Below are positions 46,207 to 53,987 of a DNA stretch of 64,000 nucleotides, piece by piece (the stretch's first letter is position 1; each line of letters opens with the position of its first letter). The notes beneath the pieces were generated by a model. The model was given only the letters and a program-made list of their open reading frames with translations, was not told the origin of the DNA and did not search any database. The stretch lies in the NCBI GenBank assembly GCA_963774765.1, contig CAVZGP010000011.1:248001-312000 (forward strand), written 5' to 3'. The position numbers were made by a program, and so were the translations under genes. This DNA is from Sva-07 sp963774765 (GTDB lineage Bacteria; Actinomycetota; Acidimicrobiia; Acidimicrobiales; Ilumatobacteraceae).

Positions 46207-46269
46207 CCTGGGCGATCTACGCCCCTGGTGTCCCGGAAAGCGGGACGCTGCGGGCGCAGATCGCCCAGG
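46207..46269. promoter_or_regulatory. Large compound hairpin in the 323-bp divergent gap between surface loci
   Basis: Outer arms CCTGGGCGATCT (46207-46218) and AGATCGCCCAGG (46258-46269) are a perfect 12-bp inverted repeat. Inside are GCCC/GGGC and a 6-bp GTCCCG/CGGGAC stem with a GAAAG loop. It lies 109 nt upstream of the VaFE gene and 151 nt upstream of the TasA-like gene. It could be a leader RNA structure or a large operator. Nothing else could be supported in 46098-46420 except the GAAAGGA RBS at 46409-46415. Confidence 0.65.
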
Positions 46270-46420
46270 GTGACCGCGGGCGCGGTGGTGGTGAGGCGTG
46301 ATCACGGACGGTGGCCAGTTCCTCAAGTTGCCGGCAACGGTGCCGATGCATTGCCAGACGCCGCGACGACGGCGGGTGGACGGTGGGCGTTGGGTTCATC
46401 GGCTTCGAGAAAGGATCGTC

Positions 46421-46972
46421 ATGGAAGCAACTCTCATTCAGAACGAAAGCTCCAACCGGCGCCGCAAGGTGACCAAGTTTGCCCTGGCCGGCGTCGCCGT
46501 CCTCGGAGTGGGTGCGGCCCTCACCTCGGCCGCCTGGTCCGACAACGTGTTCTTCGGCGGCTCCGCCGGCGCTGCCGATTTCGAGCTGCAGGGCTACAAC
46601 CCGGCGACAGCGATCTGGGAGAACGCCGACAGCAACGGCGCCCGCATCATCCTGCCCGCCGACGCGTTCGACGAGGTCGGCCCCGGAATCGGCGACACCT
46701 ACACCGTGTACGTCCGCAACAACGGCGATCTCCCGATCTACCTGAACGCACCCAACACCTACAGCACCGGTGGGGCGCTCTTCGCTGCTCCCGAGCCTGC
46801 CGACGTGTCCTACAGCGGCTACAGCGGCGACGGAATCCTCGCTGTCGGTGAGCAGGAGTCCGTCGATGTCACCGTGACGGGCAATGTCGATTGGACCGGC
46901 ACCGAGTATCAGGGTCGCACGGGCACCCTGAGCATCCAGATCACGGGCGAGTCGTCCCCGATCGTTCCCTGA
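46421..46972 (+). CDS. TasA-like protein with SipW-type signal
   Basis: A 183-aa exported protein. After a basic start (RRRKVTK) comes a hydrophobic core and the cleavage region TSAAWSDNVFF (from residue 35), typical of substrates of SipW-type signal peptidases. The mature part is a beta-sandwich-like domain (DTYTVYVRNNGDLPIYLNAP, then EQESVDVTVTGNVDW), as in TasA/camelysin proteins that build extracellular fibres or spore-coat layers. ATG 46421 follows an RBS, GAAAGGA. It leads a four-gene plus-strand unit with its probable peptidase next. Confidence 0.82.
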   Translation: MEATLIQNESSNRRRKVTKFALAGVAVLGVGAALTSAAWSDNVFFGGSAGAADFELQGYNPATAIWENADSNGARIILPADAFDEVGPGIGDTYTVYVRNNGDLPIYLNAPNTYSTGGALFAAPEPADVSYSGYSGDGILAVGEQESVDVTVTGNVDWTGTEYQGRTGTLSIQITGESSPIVP

Positions 46973-47075
46973 TCACCACCTCCTCGAACTGAGTCCCGGT
47001 GGGGCCGTCGGAACATGACGGCTCCGCCGGGCTCGGCTCGTTCATCCGCCCGAATCGTCACGCTGCGAGGTCGCC

Positions 47076-47768
47076 ATGCGCGTCATCAGATTTCTCGGAA
47101 ACGTCGCCCTCTGGATCGGCGCCGTGCTCGGCGTCGTCGCCGGCGGCGTCTGGGTGGCCGGTCAGTTCGGCGTGTTGCATCCGCTCATCGTGATCTCCGG
47201 ATCGATGGAACCGGGCATCGGCACCGGCGACCTCATCATCGCTCGCAACATCGCCACGACCGACGCCGAGGTCGGCGACGTGGTGACCCTGCACAGCGAG
47301 ATGACCGACAAGCTCGTCACGCACCGAGTCACCGAGATCTCGCCGAACCCCGATGGCACCTGGAGCATTTCGATGAAGGGCGATGCCAACGACGAACCCG
47401 ACCTCGAGAGCTACGTCGTCGGTGACACCATCCTCACCCCGGCCGTGCAGATCCCCGGCGGCGGCAAGGTCGTCTCGAAGCTGATGGAACCTGCGGTCGC
47501 CCTTCCAATTCTGCTGTCGCTCGTCGCGCTCTTGGGCATCTCTCTGCTCGACGAACCCCAGCGTGTCGCCGTCCGCCGAAACGATCCCGAGGTCGATCCG
47601 ATCGACGACCTCGATGCTGTCCTCGCCTCGGTCGGCATCGACGTGAACGACCTCGATGCGGCACTCGCCGCCCTCGGCATCGACGTCGACGAGCTGCCCG
47701 CCATCGATCGACACCTCGCCGCTGACGAACAACGCAGTGACGAGCGCGAGCTCGTCATGAGCGGTTAG
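47076..47768 (+). CDS. Signal peptidase I, SipW/ER type
   Basis: A 230-aa membrane peptidase. An N-terminal helix (VALWIGAVLGVVAGGVWVAG) precedes the nucleophile box ISGSMEPGIGTGDLI (Ser43). A histidine replaces the usual general-base lysine (LVTHRVTEI, His83), the mark of the SipW/ER class. The Asp box is MKGDANDEPD (Asp103, Asp106). A second helix lies near 140-160 and the acidic cytoplasmic tail contains a repeated DLDAxLAxxGIDV unit. It is placed to process the TasA-like protein upstream and the Thr-rich protein downstream. Confidence 0.9.
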   Translation: MRVIRFLGNVALWIGAVLGVVAGGVWVAGQFGVLHPLIVISGSMEPGIGTGDLIIARNIATTDAEVGDVVTLHSEMTDKLVTHRVTEISPNPDGTWSISMKGDANDEPDLESYVVGDTILTPAVQIPGGGKVVSKLMEPAVALPILLSLVALLGISLLDEPQRVAVRRNDPEVDPIDDLDAVLASVGIDVNDLDAALAALGIDVDELPAIDRHLAADEQRSDERELVMSG

Positions 47769-47775
47769 GACTGCC

Positions 47776-48300
47776 GTGACCGAGCGCGCCCGCACCGTCA
47801 GCACCCTGGTGTTGTGCGCTGCGCTCGTCGGCGCGCTCGTGATGATCGTGCTCGCTCTGCCCGGCCTCGACACGGCGCCCGAGCCGATCGCGGTGTCACT
47901 GGACTTCGACCCGTTCGTACCCGGCGTTGCTCAGGAACGCACCACGGTGGTCGACGTGCCGGTCGGTTCGCGCGTGCGCGAGGCGGGCGTCGTCGCCGCG
48001 AGCGGATTCGCCAGCGACATCGAGTTGGCCCTCGTGATCTGTCAGGCCTCGACGTGTCGCCCCCTCGCCGTGGACGATGTCATCACGCCCGGCGCCTATC
48101 GACTGCAGGTGACCGCCCTGCTCGACGCGTCCGTCGAGCCTGGCGCCCAGGGTCAATTCTCCGGGCGCATCGTGCTCGCAGAGGCGTCGTCGACGCCAAC
48201 GTTCGACCGTTCGCAACTCGTGTGGCTCGCCACGATCGGGCTGATCGTCGTGGTAGCGATCGGCACGGTCGCGCACCGCCTTCGGGTGGTGACGGCGTGA
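47776..48300 (+). CDS. Bitopic/two-helix envelope protein of the SipW locus, unknown function
   Basis: I do not recognise this 174-aa protein. A GTG start 7 nt after the peptidase stop leads to an N-terminal helix (LVLCAALVGALVMIVLAL) and a beta-rich domain with two cysteines (VICQASTC). A second helix lies at the C-terminus (VWLATIGLIVVVAIGTVA). Both ends would be cytoplasmic and the domain external. Its stop overlaps the GTG of the next gene. By position it may help assembly or export of the SipW-type proteins. Confidence 0.7.
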   Translation: MTERARTVSTLVLCAALVGALVMIVLALPGLDTAPEPIAVSLDFDPFVPGVAQERTTVVDVPVGSRVREAGVVAASGFASDIELALVICQASTCRPLAVDDVITPGAYRLQVTALLDASVEPGAQGQFSGRIVLAEASSTPTFDRSQLVWLATIGLIVVVAIGTVAHRLRVVTA

Positions 48301-49571
48301 GGAGCCGGGCGCGCACCGTTGCCACAGTCGCTGCGATGGCCGGACTGCTGGTCGCGGCGGGCGGCATCCAAGCGACGAGCGCATCGTGGAGCGATGCCGT
48401 GGCCTTCGAGATCCAAGCAAGCGTCGCGACCACCACGACGACGACATCCAGCACCACGACCACCACCACGCTGCCATCGACGACCACCACGGTGAAGCCG
48501 TCGGCACTCGTTCGGGTCACGTCCATCTGTCGGGGCGACACCACATTCACCTTGAGGGTGATCAACTCGTCGTTGATCGGGCCGCTGTCGTACAACGTGC
48601 AAGTCGGCGGCACCGTGATCTGGGGTCCGAACTCGATCGCCGCAGGCGAGATCCAGTTCTTCGAGATTCCGAACGGCACGAACGGCGTCACGGCCATCCC
48701 CGTCGATGACTGGACGAACACCTACAGCGGCACCGCCAGCACGCCGACCACCCCGTGCGAGCCAGAAGACTCCACGACCACCACCAGCACGACCACCACC
48801 ACATCCAGCACGACGACCTCCACAACGACCACGACCGCGCCGCCGACGACCACGACTCAGCCGCCCCCTGCGAGTGTGTCCGAAGGTGGCATCAGCGCTG
48901 CGAACTCGGACACGGTGATCAGTGACATCGTGTGGAAGACGAACGAGGTCCGACAGCCGTGCGTCGAGGTCCGGATCACCGGCGCCACCGCCGTTGCCGA
49001 GCCGTGGGCGGTGCGGGTGAACCTCGCCGTGGCGCCGTGGTACGCGATGCCGACGAGCCAGTTCAACGTGCAGGGCACCGGCATCGTCGCGGTGGAGAGC
49101 CCGAGCAGTGTGGTGGTCACCGGCAAGTCGCACGGCGGTGGATTCGACCCGCGCCAGAACAGCACCCCGATCGACAACACCCGCACCGCCATCCTCGACA
49201 TCTGCAACTACAACGCCCCGGTCCCACCGCCGGCCGATCCTGGTTGGTACACGGTCAGTCAGACCCAGGGGACGTGGACGGACACCCAAGCGTGCATGGT
49301 GGTCACCGCCACGGGCACGAAAGCGTCGCCGTTCTTCTACGGCTGGTCGACGACCCTCGATCTCACAGCGGCGAAAGCGCGCATCAGTGGTGTCGGACGA
49401 ACGCTGGGCTACGTCGGCTGGTCACCGTCGCCGAACGGCGACACCGACTTCGATGCCCTCCCTCGCCAGTTCAACCCGCCGCAGGACACCTACGTGCTCA
49501 CGAGCGGCTACAACACCGCGTTGCGAGGTGGAACGGTCAGGACGCTCACCGCGTGTGTCTACGGATGGTGA
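48297..49571 (+). CDS. Thr-rich secreted protein with SipW-type signal
   Basis: A 424-aa exported protein. The signal ends TSASWSDAVAF (from residue 27), almost the same as in the TasA-like gene, so the same peptidase likely cuts both. Two Thr/Ser-rich linkers (about 44-62 and 165-195) flank a beta domain (FTLRVINSSLIGPLSYNVQV). Beyond the second linker are two related beta domains with conserved cysteines (PCVEVRITG, ACMVVTATG). Thr-rich linkers are often glycosylated. There is no sorting signal, so it is probably released or held by binding. Confidence 0.8.
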   Translation: MRSRARTVATVAAMAGLLVAAGGIQATSASWSDAVAFEIQASVATTTTTTSSTTTTTTLPSTTTTVKPSALVRVTSICRGDTTFTLRVINSSLIGPLSYNVQVGGTVIWGPNSIAAGEIQFFEIPNGTNGVTAIPVDDWTNTYSGTASTPTTPCEPEDSTTTTSTTTTTSSTTTSTTTTTAPPTTTTQPPPASVSEGGISAANSDTVISDIVWKTNEVRQPCVEVRITGATAVAEPWAVRVNLAVAPWYAMPTSQFNVQGTGIVAVESPSSVVVTGKSHGGGFDPRQNSTPIDNTRTAILDICNYNAPVPPPADPGWYTVSQTQGTWTDTQACMVVTATGTKASPFFYGWSTTLDLTAAKARISGVGRTLGYVGWSPSPNGDTDFDALPRQFNPPQDTYVLTSGYNTALRGGTVRTLTACVYGW

Positions 49572-49625
49572 GTTGACGCCCACGACGATGATCGCCAGCG
49601 GGCGGTTGCGGGTAGGGTCGCTGCG

Positions 49626-50099
49626 GTGAGGATTTCGGAGCGCGTCGACAACGCCGTGCGGGCGATGGCCGAACTCGCCGCCTCCGAGGGGTCGAGCGCC
49701 AAGGCCGAGGTCATCGCCACCAGCCAGGGCATCTCGCTGAAGTTCCTGCTCGACATCTTCCGCGACCTCAAGCGGGGCGAGCTGGTCCGTTCGAAGCGTG
49801 GCCCCGATGGCGGGTTCACCCTGTCGCGCCCGCCGGACACGATCTCACTCGCCGACATCTTCCGCGCTGTCGACGGACCGCTGGCCGACGTCCATGACGA
49901 GAGCCTGCGCGACCTCCACTACGACGGCGCCGCGCAGGCGCTGCCCGAGGTGTGGATGGCGATCCGCGGCAGCTTGCGCCGCGTGCTCGAGACCGTCACG
50001 CTCGCCGACCTGATCTCCGGCGACCTGCCACCAGACGTCGCCGCTCTGGCATCCGAGTACCGCCGCACCACCGAGAAACGACATGGCCCGCGAACCTGA
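49626..50099 (+). CDS. Rrf2-family transcriptional regulator without cysteines
   Basis: A 157-aa winged-helix protein starting at GTG 49626. It shows the Rrf2 pattern RISERVDNAVRAMAELA, then ISLKFLLDIFRDLKRGELV and the wing RGPDGGFTLSRPPDTISLAD. IscR/NsrR-type iron-sulfur cysteines are absent; the protein has no cysteine at all. It therefore belongs with CymR-like or other cluster-free members. Its 3' end overlaps the bisphosphate-nucleotidase start, so it may regulate sulfur metabolism. TAGGGT lies 7 nt before the start codon. Confidence 0.88.
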   Translation: MRISERVDNAVRAMAELAASEGSSAKAEVIATSQGISLKFLLDIFRDLKRGELVRSKRGPDGGFTLSRPPDTISLADIFRAVDGPLADVHDESLRDLHYDGAAQALPEVWMAIRGSLRRVLETVTLADLISGDLPPDVAALASEYRRTTEKRHGPRT

Positions 50100-51069
50100 C
50101 CTGATGCGCACCGAACTCACGGCAGCGCTCGCCGCCGTGCGAGCCGCATCCGAGGTGTGCCGCGGCGCCCAGGGCCGGTTGCTGGCGGGTCACACCCTCA
50201 CCAAGGGCGACGCCAGCCCGGTCACGATCGCCGACTTCGCCGCGCAGGCGGTGGTGTGCGCCGAGCTCACCGACCGCCTCGGCGCGATCGCGATGATCGG
50301 CGAGGAGGACTCCAACGACCTCCGCACCGCTGACGCGGCCGACCTGCTCGACGCGGTCGCCGGCCTCGTGCGGACGCAACGCGGCGACGGGGTCTCGGCC
50401 GGCGCCGTGTTGGACTGGATCTCGGTCGGCGCGTCCGCAAGTTCGTCCGATCGCTACTGGACGCTCGATCCGATCGACGGCACCAAGGGCTTCCTGCGCG
50501 GTGAGCAGTACGCGGTCGCCCTCGGGTTGATCGAGAACGGCGAGGTGGTCCTCGGTGTGCTCGGCTGCCCGAATCTCCCGAATCCGGACGGCTCGATCGG
50601 AGCGATCTTCGCGGCAACCGCCGCAAGCAGCGTGGCCTGGTACGGCGATGCGACCGACCCGGTGCCGGTGACCGTCGCCGCTCCCACCAGCTTGGCCAAG
50701 GCCAGGTTCTGTGAGTCGGTCGAGTCAGGTCACTCGAACCAGGACCACTCGGCGCAGATCGCCGACCGCCTCGGCATCACCGCCGAGCCGTACCGCATCG
50801 ACAGCCAGTGCAAGTACGCAGCGGTCGCCCGCGGCGACGCGTCGATCTATCTGCGCCTGCCCACCCGCGCCGACTATCGCGAGAAGATCTGGGATCACGC
50901 AGCCGGCAAGTTCGTGGTCGAGCAGGCCGGGGGAGTGGTCACCGACGTCGCGGGCGCTCCGCTCGATTTCTCCCGCGGCGCCAAGCTCGACGCCAACAGC
51001 GGCGTGGTCGCCACAGACGGCCGCTTCCATGACCAGGTGATCACGGCGGTCCAAGCCGTGCTCGCCTGA
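50083..51069 (+). CDS. 3'(2'),5'-bisphosphate nucleotidase / inositol monophosphatase family
   Basis: A 328-aa Mg-dependent, Li-sensitive phosphatase fold (HAL2/CysQ-like). Metal motifs are MIGEEDS, WTLDPIDGTKGFLRGEQYAV and IWDHAAGKFVVEQAGGVVTD, which bind three metals. The length and the GTKGF motif favour PAP/PAPS phosphatase over inositol phosphatase. PAP is the by-product of sulfotransferases and of PAPS reduction; a sulfotransferase lies at 62.2-63.1 kb. ATG 50083 overlaps the regulator by 17 nt; ATG 50104 is an alternative start after the regulator stop. Confidence 0.88.
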   Translation: MAREPDLMRTELTAALAAVRAASEVCRGAQGRLLAGHTLTKGDASPVTIADFAAQAVVCAELTDRLGAIAMIGEEDSNDLRTADAADLLDAVAGLVRTQRGDGVSAGAVLDWISVGASASSSDRYWTLDPIDGTKGFLRGEQYAVALGLIENGEVVLGVLGCPNLPNPDGSIGAIFAATAASSVAWYGDATDPVPVTVAAPTSLAKARFCESVESGHSNQDHSAQIADRLGITAEPYRIDSQCKYAAVARGDASIYLRLPTRADYREKIWDHAAGKFVVEQAGGVVTDVAGAPLDFSRGAKLDANSGVVATDGRFHDQVITAVQAVLA

Positions 51070-51074
51070 TCGCG

Positions 51075-51182
51075 TCAGTCGGGCTCGTGCAGGAACGGGT
51101 TGACCACCACGACCCGATCGAAGTGCTGACCGTCCTGGAGATCCTCGGAGGCCTCACGCAACCGCCATCGTGGCCGGAGTCC
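51075..51182 (-). pseudogene. Possible 3' remnant of a gene (about 35 codons)
   Basis: The minus strand in the 195-bp gap holds an open frame ending LREASEDLQDGQHF then DRVVVVNPFLHEPD and TGA. It has a protein-like composition but no start codon with an RBS, and it is closed by an in-frame TGA upstream. It looks like the C-terminus of a lost gene, but no family can be named. Confidence 0.25.
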
Positions 51183-51264
51183 TCACCGAGCGTTGCCGAA
51201 GTCCTCTCGGGTTCTTGTCCACGAGCCCGGAGGCGTCCCGCCCAACGTCAGGGGCGGGCGAGCG

Positions 51265-51816
51265 TCAGAAGAGGTCGGGTTGGTCGGCGAGGAGGGGGGC
51301 GATGTCGTCCTTGCCGGACAATGTCGGGCCGTCCGGTGGCAGCTGCCAGTCGATGGCGAGTTCGGGGTCGTTCCAGCGGATCGCCCGTTCGCAGTCCGGC
51401 GCGTACACATTGCTCACCTTGTACGCCACGCGCACGTCGGGCTCGAGCGTGCAGAACCCGTGGGCGAATCCGGCGGGCACCAGCAACTGGTTGCCCGCCT
51501 CCGCGGTCAGCGTGACGGCGACGTGCCGGCCGAACGTGGCCGAGTCGCGTCGGATGTCGACGGCGACGTCGAGGATCGAGCCGTGGATGACGCGCACGAG
51601 CTTGTCCTGCGCGTGAGGTGCCAGCTGGTAGTGCAGCCCGCGCAGCGTGCCGGTCGGTGCGGAGAACGACTCGTTGTCCTGCACGAACTCGATGTCGATG
51701 CCGGCATCGCGCAGGGTGTGGCGCTTGTAGACCTCGCTGAACCAGCCTCGGTCGTCGCCGTGGCGGGTTGGGCGGATCTCGACGACGCCGTCGAGTGCGG
51801 TGGTGATGATCTCCAT
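51265..51816 (-). CDS. rfbC: dTDP-4-dehydrorhamnose 3,5-epimerase
   Basis: A 183-aa cupin that epimerises dTDP-4-keto-6-deoxyglucose at C3 and C5. Family motifs include DDRGWFSEVYKR, the catalytic His in LRGLHYQLAPHAQDKLVRVI, LVPAGFAHGFCTL and the Tyr in VAYKVSNVYAPD. It is last in the minus-strand rfbA-rfbB-rfbC set, 7 nt after rfbB. The reductase RmlD needed to finish dTDP-rhamnose is not in the window. Confidence 0.95.
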   Translation of the reverse strand: MEIITTALDGVVEIRPTRHGDDRGWFSEVYKRHTLRDAGIDIEFVQDNESFSAPTGTLRGLHYQLAPHAQDKLVRVIHGSILDVAVDIRRDSATFGRHVAVTLTAEAGNQLLVPAGFAHGFCTLEPDVRVAYKVSNVYAPDCERAIRWNDPELAIDWQLPPDGPTLSGKDDIAPLLADQPDLF

Positions 51817-51823
51817 GACGGCG

Positions 51824-52855
51824 CTACTTCTTCAGCCCGAGGCGTTCGGTGGCCTGCTTGTCTCGCAGCGGTTGCCACCACGTCTGGTTGTCGAGGTACC
51901 ACTGAACGGTCTCGCGCAGCCCTGTGTCGAAGGTGTGTTTGGGCTCCCAGCCCAACTCGCGCTGGATCTTGGTCTGGTCGATGGCGTAGCGGTGGTCGTG
52001 GCCGGGCCGGTCGGCGACGAACGTGATCAGCGAGCGGCGCGACTCACCAGACGGCAGGGGTCCTGCCAGCTCGTCGACGAGGTCGCACAGCGTCTCGACC
52101 ACTTCGAGGTTGGTGCGTTCGGCCTTGCCGCCGATGTTGTAGGTCTCGCCCGGCGTCCCCTTCTCGACGACGGTGACCAGCGCTGAGGCGTGGTCTTCGA
52201 CGTGCAGCCAGTCGCGGATGTTGTCGCCCTTGCCGTACACGGGCAGCGGATCGCCGTACAGGGCGCGGATGGTCACGAGCGGAATGAGCTTCTCGGGGAA
52301 ATGGAACGGGCCGTAGTTGTTCGAGCAGTTGGTGAGCAGCACCGGCAGGTCGTAGGTCTCGCCCCACGCCCGCACCAGATGGTCGGAGCCGGCCTTCGAC
52401 GCCGAGTACGGCGACCGCGGGTCGTACGGCGTGGTCTCGGTGAACGCCGGGTCGTCGAGGCCGAGCGATCCGAACACCTCGTCGGTGGAGATGTGGTGGA
52501 AACGCGTGACGCCCGCGGCGCGGGCCGCTTCGAGCATGGTGAACGTGCCGACGAGGTTGGTCTGGATGAACGCGGCGGGCCCGTCGATCGAGCGGTCGAC
52601 GTGGCTCTCGGCGGCGAGGTGCATGACGGCGTCGGGGGAGTGTTCGTCGAAGATTTCGGTGATCCGGTCGATGTCGCAGATGTCAGCCTGCTCGAAGCGC
52701 AGGCGGGTGCTGTCGGCGACCGACTGGGTGGAGCCATCGGTGGCGGCGTAGGTCATCTTGTCGACGTTGACGACGTCGTGGTCGGTGTGGTTGATCAGGT
52801 GGCGGACCACGGCCGAGCCGATGAAGCCTTTGCCGCCGGTGACGAGGATCTTCAT
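51824..52855 (-). CDS. rfbB: dTDP-glucose 4,6-dehydratase
   Basis: A 343-aa extended SDR enzyme making dTDP-4-keto-6-deoxyglucose. It shows the NAD motif TGGKGFIGS (about 6-14), HLAAESHVDRSIDGP, STDEVFGSLG (Thr, Asp and Glu of the dehydratase) and the catalytic YSASKAGSDHLV. It ends with GWEPKHTFDTGLRETVQWY. The ATG at 52855 is canonical (MKILVTGG); the longer frame upstream covers rfbA. It is coupled to rfbA (20 bp) and rfbC. Confidence 0.96.
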   Translation of the reverse strand: MKILVTGGKGFIGSAVVRHLINHTDHDVVNVDKMTYAATDGSTQSVADSTRLRFEQADICDIDRITEIFDEHSPDAVMHLAAESHVDRSIDGPAAFIQTNLVGTFTMLEAARAAGVTRFHHISTDEVFGSLGLDDPAFTETTPYDPRSPYSASKAGSDHLVRAWGETYDLPVLLTNCSNNYGPFHFPEKLIPLVTIRALYGDPLPVYGKGDNIRDWLHVEDHASALVTVVEKGTPGETYNIGGKAERTNLEVVETLCDLVDELAGPLPSGESRRSLITFVADRPGHDHRYAIDQTKIQRELGWEPKHTFDTGLRETVQWYLDNQTWWQPLRDKQATERLGLKK

Positions 52856-52875
52856 GCGTTCGCTCGTTCCGTCGC

Positions 52876-53751
52876 TCACCGCAGCCCCCTGTCGAGGAGG
52901 TTCAGCAGGTACTGGCCGTAGGTGTTCTTCTCCATCGACCCCCCGGCAGCGCGCAGCGTGTCGTCGTCGATCCAACCCTGCACCCACGCGATCTCTTCGA
53001 GGCAGGCGATCTGGTTGTTGGTGCGGTGCTGGAGTACCCGCACGAACTCCGACGCTTCGACCATCGAGTCGAACGTGCCCGTGTCGAGCCAGGCGAAGCC
53101 GCGGTTGAGTTGTTCCACGCGCAGTTCGCCTCGTTCGAGGTAGTAGTCGATGACCGAGGTGATCTCGAGTTCGCCCCGCGCCGACGGCTTGACGGCCTCG
53201 GCGGCTTCGACGACCCGCTCGTCGAAGTAGTACAGCCCGGTGACGGCCCAGTGGCTCGTCGGATCGGTGGGCTTCTCCTCGATCTTGGTGGGGCGCCCGT
53301 CGGCGTCGAGGTCGACGATGCCGTATCGCTGCGGGTCCTTGACGTGGTAGCCGAACACGGTGGCGCCGGACGGGCGGGCTGCGGCGGTCGAGACGAGGTT
53401 CGATAGGCCCGAGCCATAGAACAGGTTGTCGCCGAGCACGAGCGACGCGCCCTGCCCGTCGAGGAAGTCGGCGCCGATCAGGAACGCCTGGGCGAGCCCG
53501 TCGGGCGAGTCCTGCGTGGCGTAGGCGATCTGCAGACCCCACTGCGAGCCGTCACCGAGCAGCCGCTCGAATCCCGCTCGGTCCTCGGGGGTGGTGATCA
53601 CGAGCACCTCGCGGATGCCGGCGAGCATGTGCACCGACAGCGGGTAGTAGATCATCGGCTTGTCGTACACCGGCAGCAGTTGCTTCGAGATGCCCCGCGT
53701 GATGGGGTGGAGACGCGAGCCGGTGCCGCCCGCCAGGATGATGCCCTTCAT
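52876..53751 (-). CDS. rfbA: Glucose-1-phosphate thymidylyltransferase
   Basis: A 291-aa nucleotidyltransferase joining dTTP and glucose 1-phosphate. The motif GGTGSRLHPITRGISKQLLP, then LVLGDNLFYGSGL, EEKPTDPTSHWAVTGLYYFD and RGFAWLDTGTFDSM are family marks. ATG 53751 begins MKGIILAGG and lies 7 nt after a TATCGT -10, suggesting leaderless translation. It is the first gene of the rml set. Confidence 0.96.
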   Translation of the reverse strand: MKGIILAGGTGSRLHPITRGISKQLLPVYDKPMIYYPLSVHMLAGIREVLVITTPEDRAGFERLLGDGSQWGLQIAYATQDSPDGLAQAFLIGADFLDGQGASLVLGDNLFYGSGLSNLVSTAAARPSGATVFGYHVKDPQRYGIVDLDADGRPTKIEEKPTDPTSHWAVTGLYYFDERVVEAAEAVKPSARGELEITSVIDYYLERGELRVEQLNRGFAWLDTGTFDSMVEASEFVRVLQHRTNNQIACLEEIAWVQGWIDDDTLRAAGGSMEKNTYGQYLLNLLDRGLR

Positions 53752-53758
53752 CCCCGAG

Positions 53759-53789
53759 ACGATAGGGGGCAACGCCGGGGCCGGCTCAA
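53759..53789 (-). promoter_or_regulatory. Candidate leaderless promoter of rfbA
   Basis: On the minus strand, TTGAGC (53789-53784) and TATCGT (53764-53759) are 19 nt apart. The rfbA ATG begins 7 nt after the -10. The long spacer lowers confidence. Confidence 0.4.
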
Positions 53790-53908
53790 CCTGGTGGATC
53801 GAGAGTGTTCTGCGTGCTCACGACCTGTGGGTTGGCGAGCCCCGTGGCGCTGCGGGCCGCGCCGGGCTTTCGAGGTCTGATTGATCGGCTCGATGAGCTG
53901 AACGGCAC

Positions 53909-53938
53909 TTGAATGTCCAAAGTGGCCGGGTGTACATT
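53909..53938 (+). promoter_or_regulatory. Sigma-70-type promoter of the collagen-like gene
   Basis: TTGAAT (53909-53914) and TACATT (53933-53938) are 18 nt apart, followed by a leader of about 45 nt with the RBS GAAAGGCGG before GTG 53988. This is the best promoter match I see in the window. Confidence 0.65.
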
Positions 53939-53987
53939 CGCCGTCTGCCTCGGAAGTGATCCGGGCGAGAACGAAAGGCGGACGGAA

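Noticed and set aside
46270..46420. A cyclic-di-GMP riboswitch upstream of the TasA-like gene
   Set aside because: The conserved GEMM core sequences and tetraloop-receptor pattern are not present.
51087..51515. A plus-strand frame over the gap between the bisphosphate nucleotidase and rfbC
   Set aside because: Arg/Ser/Pro-rich composition and overlap with rfbC indicate a shadow frame.
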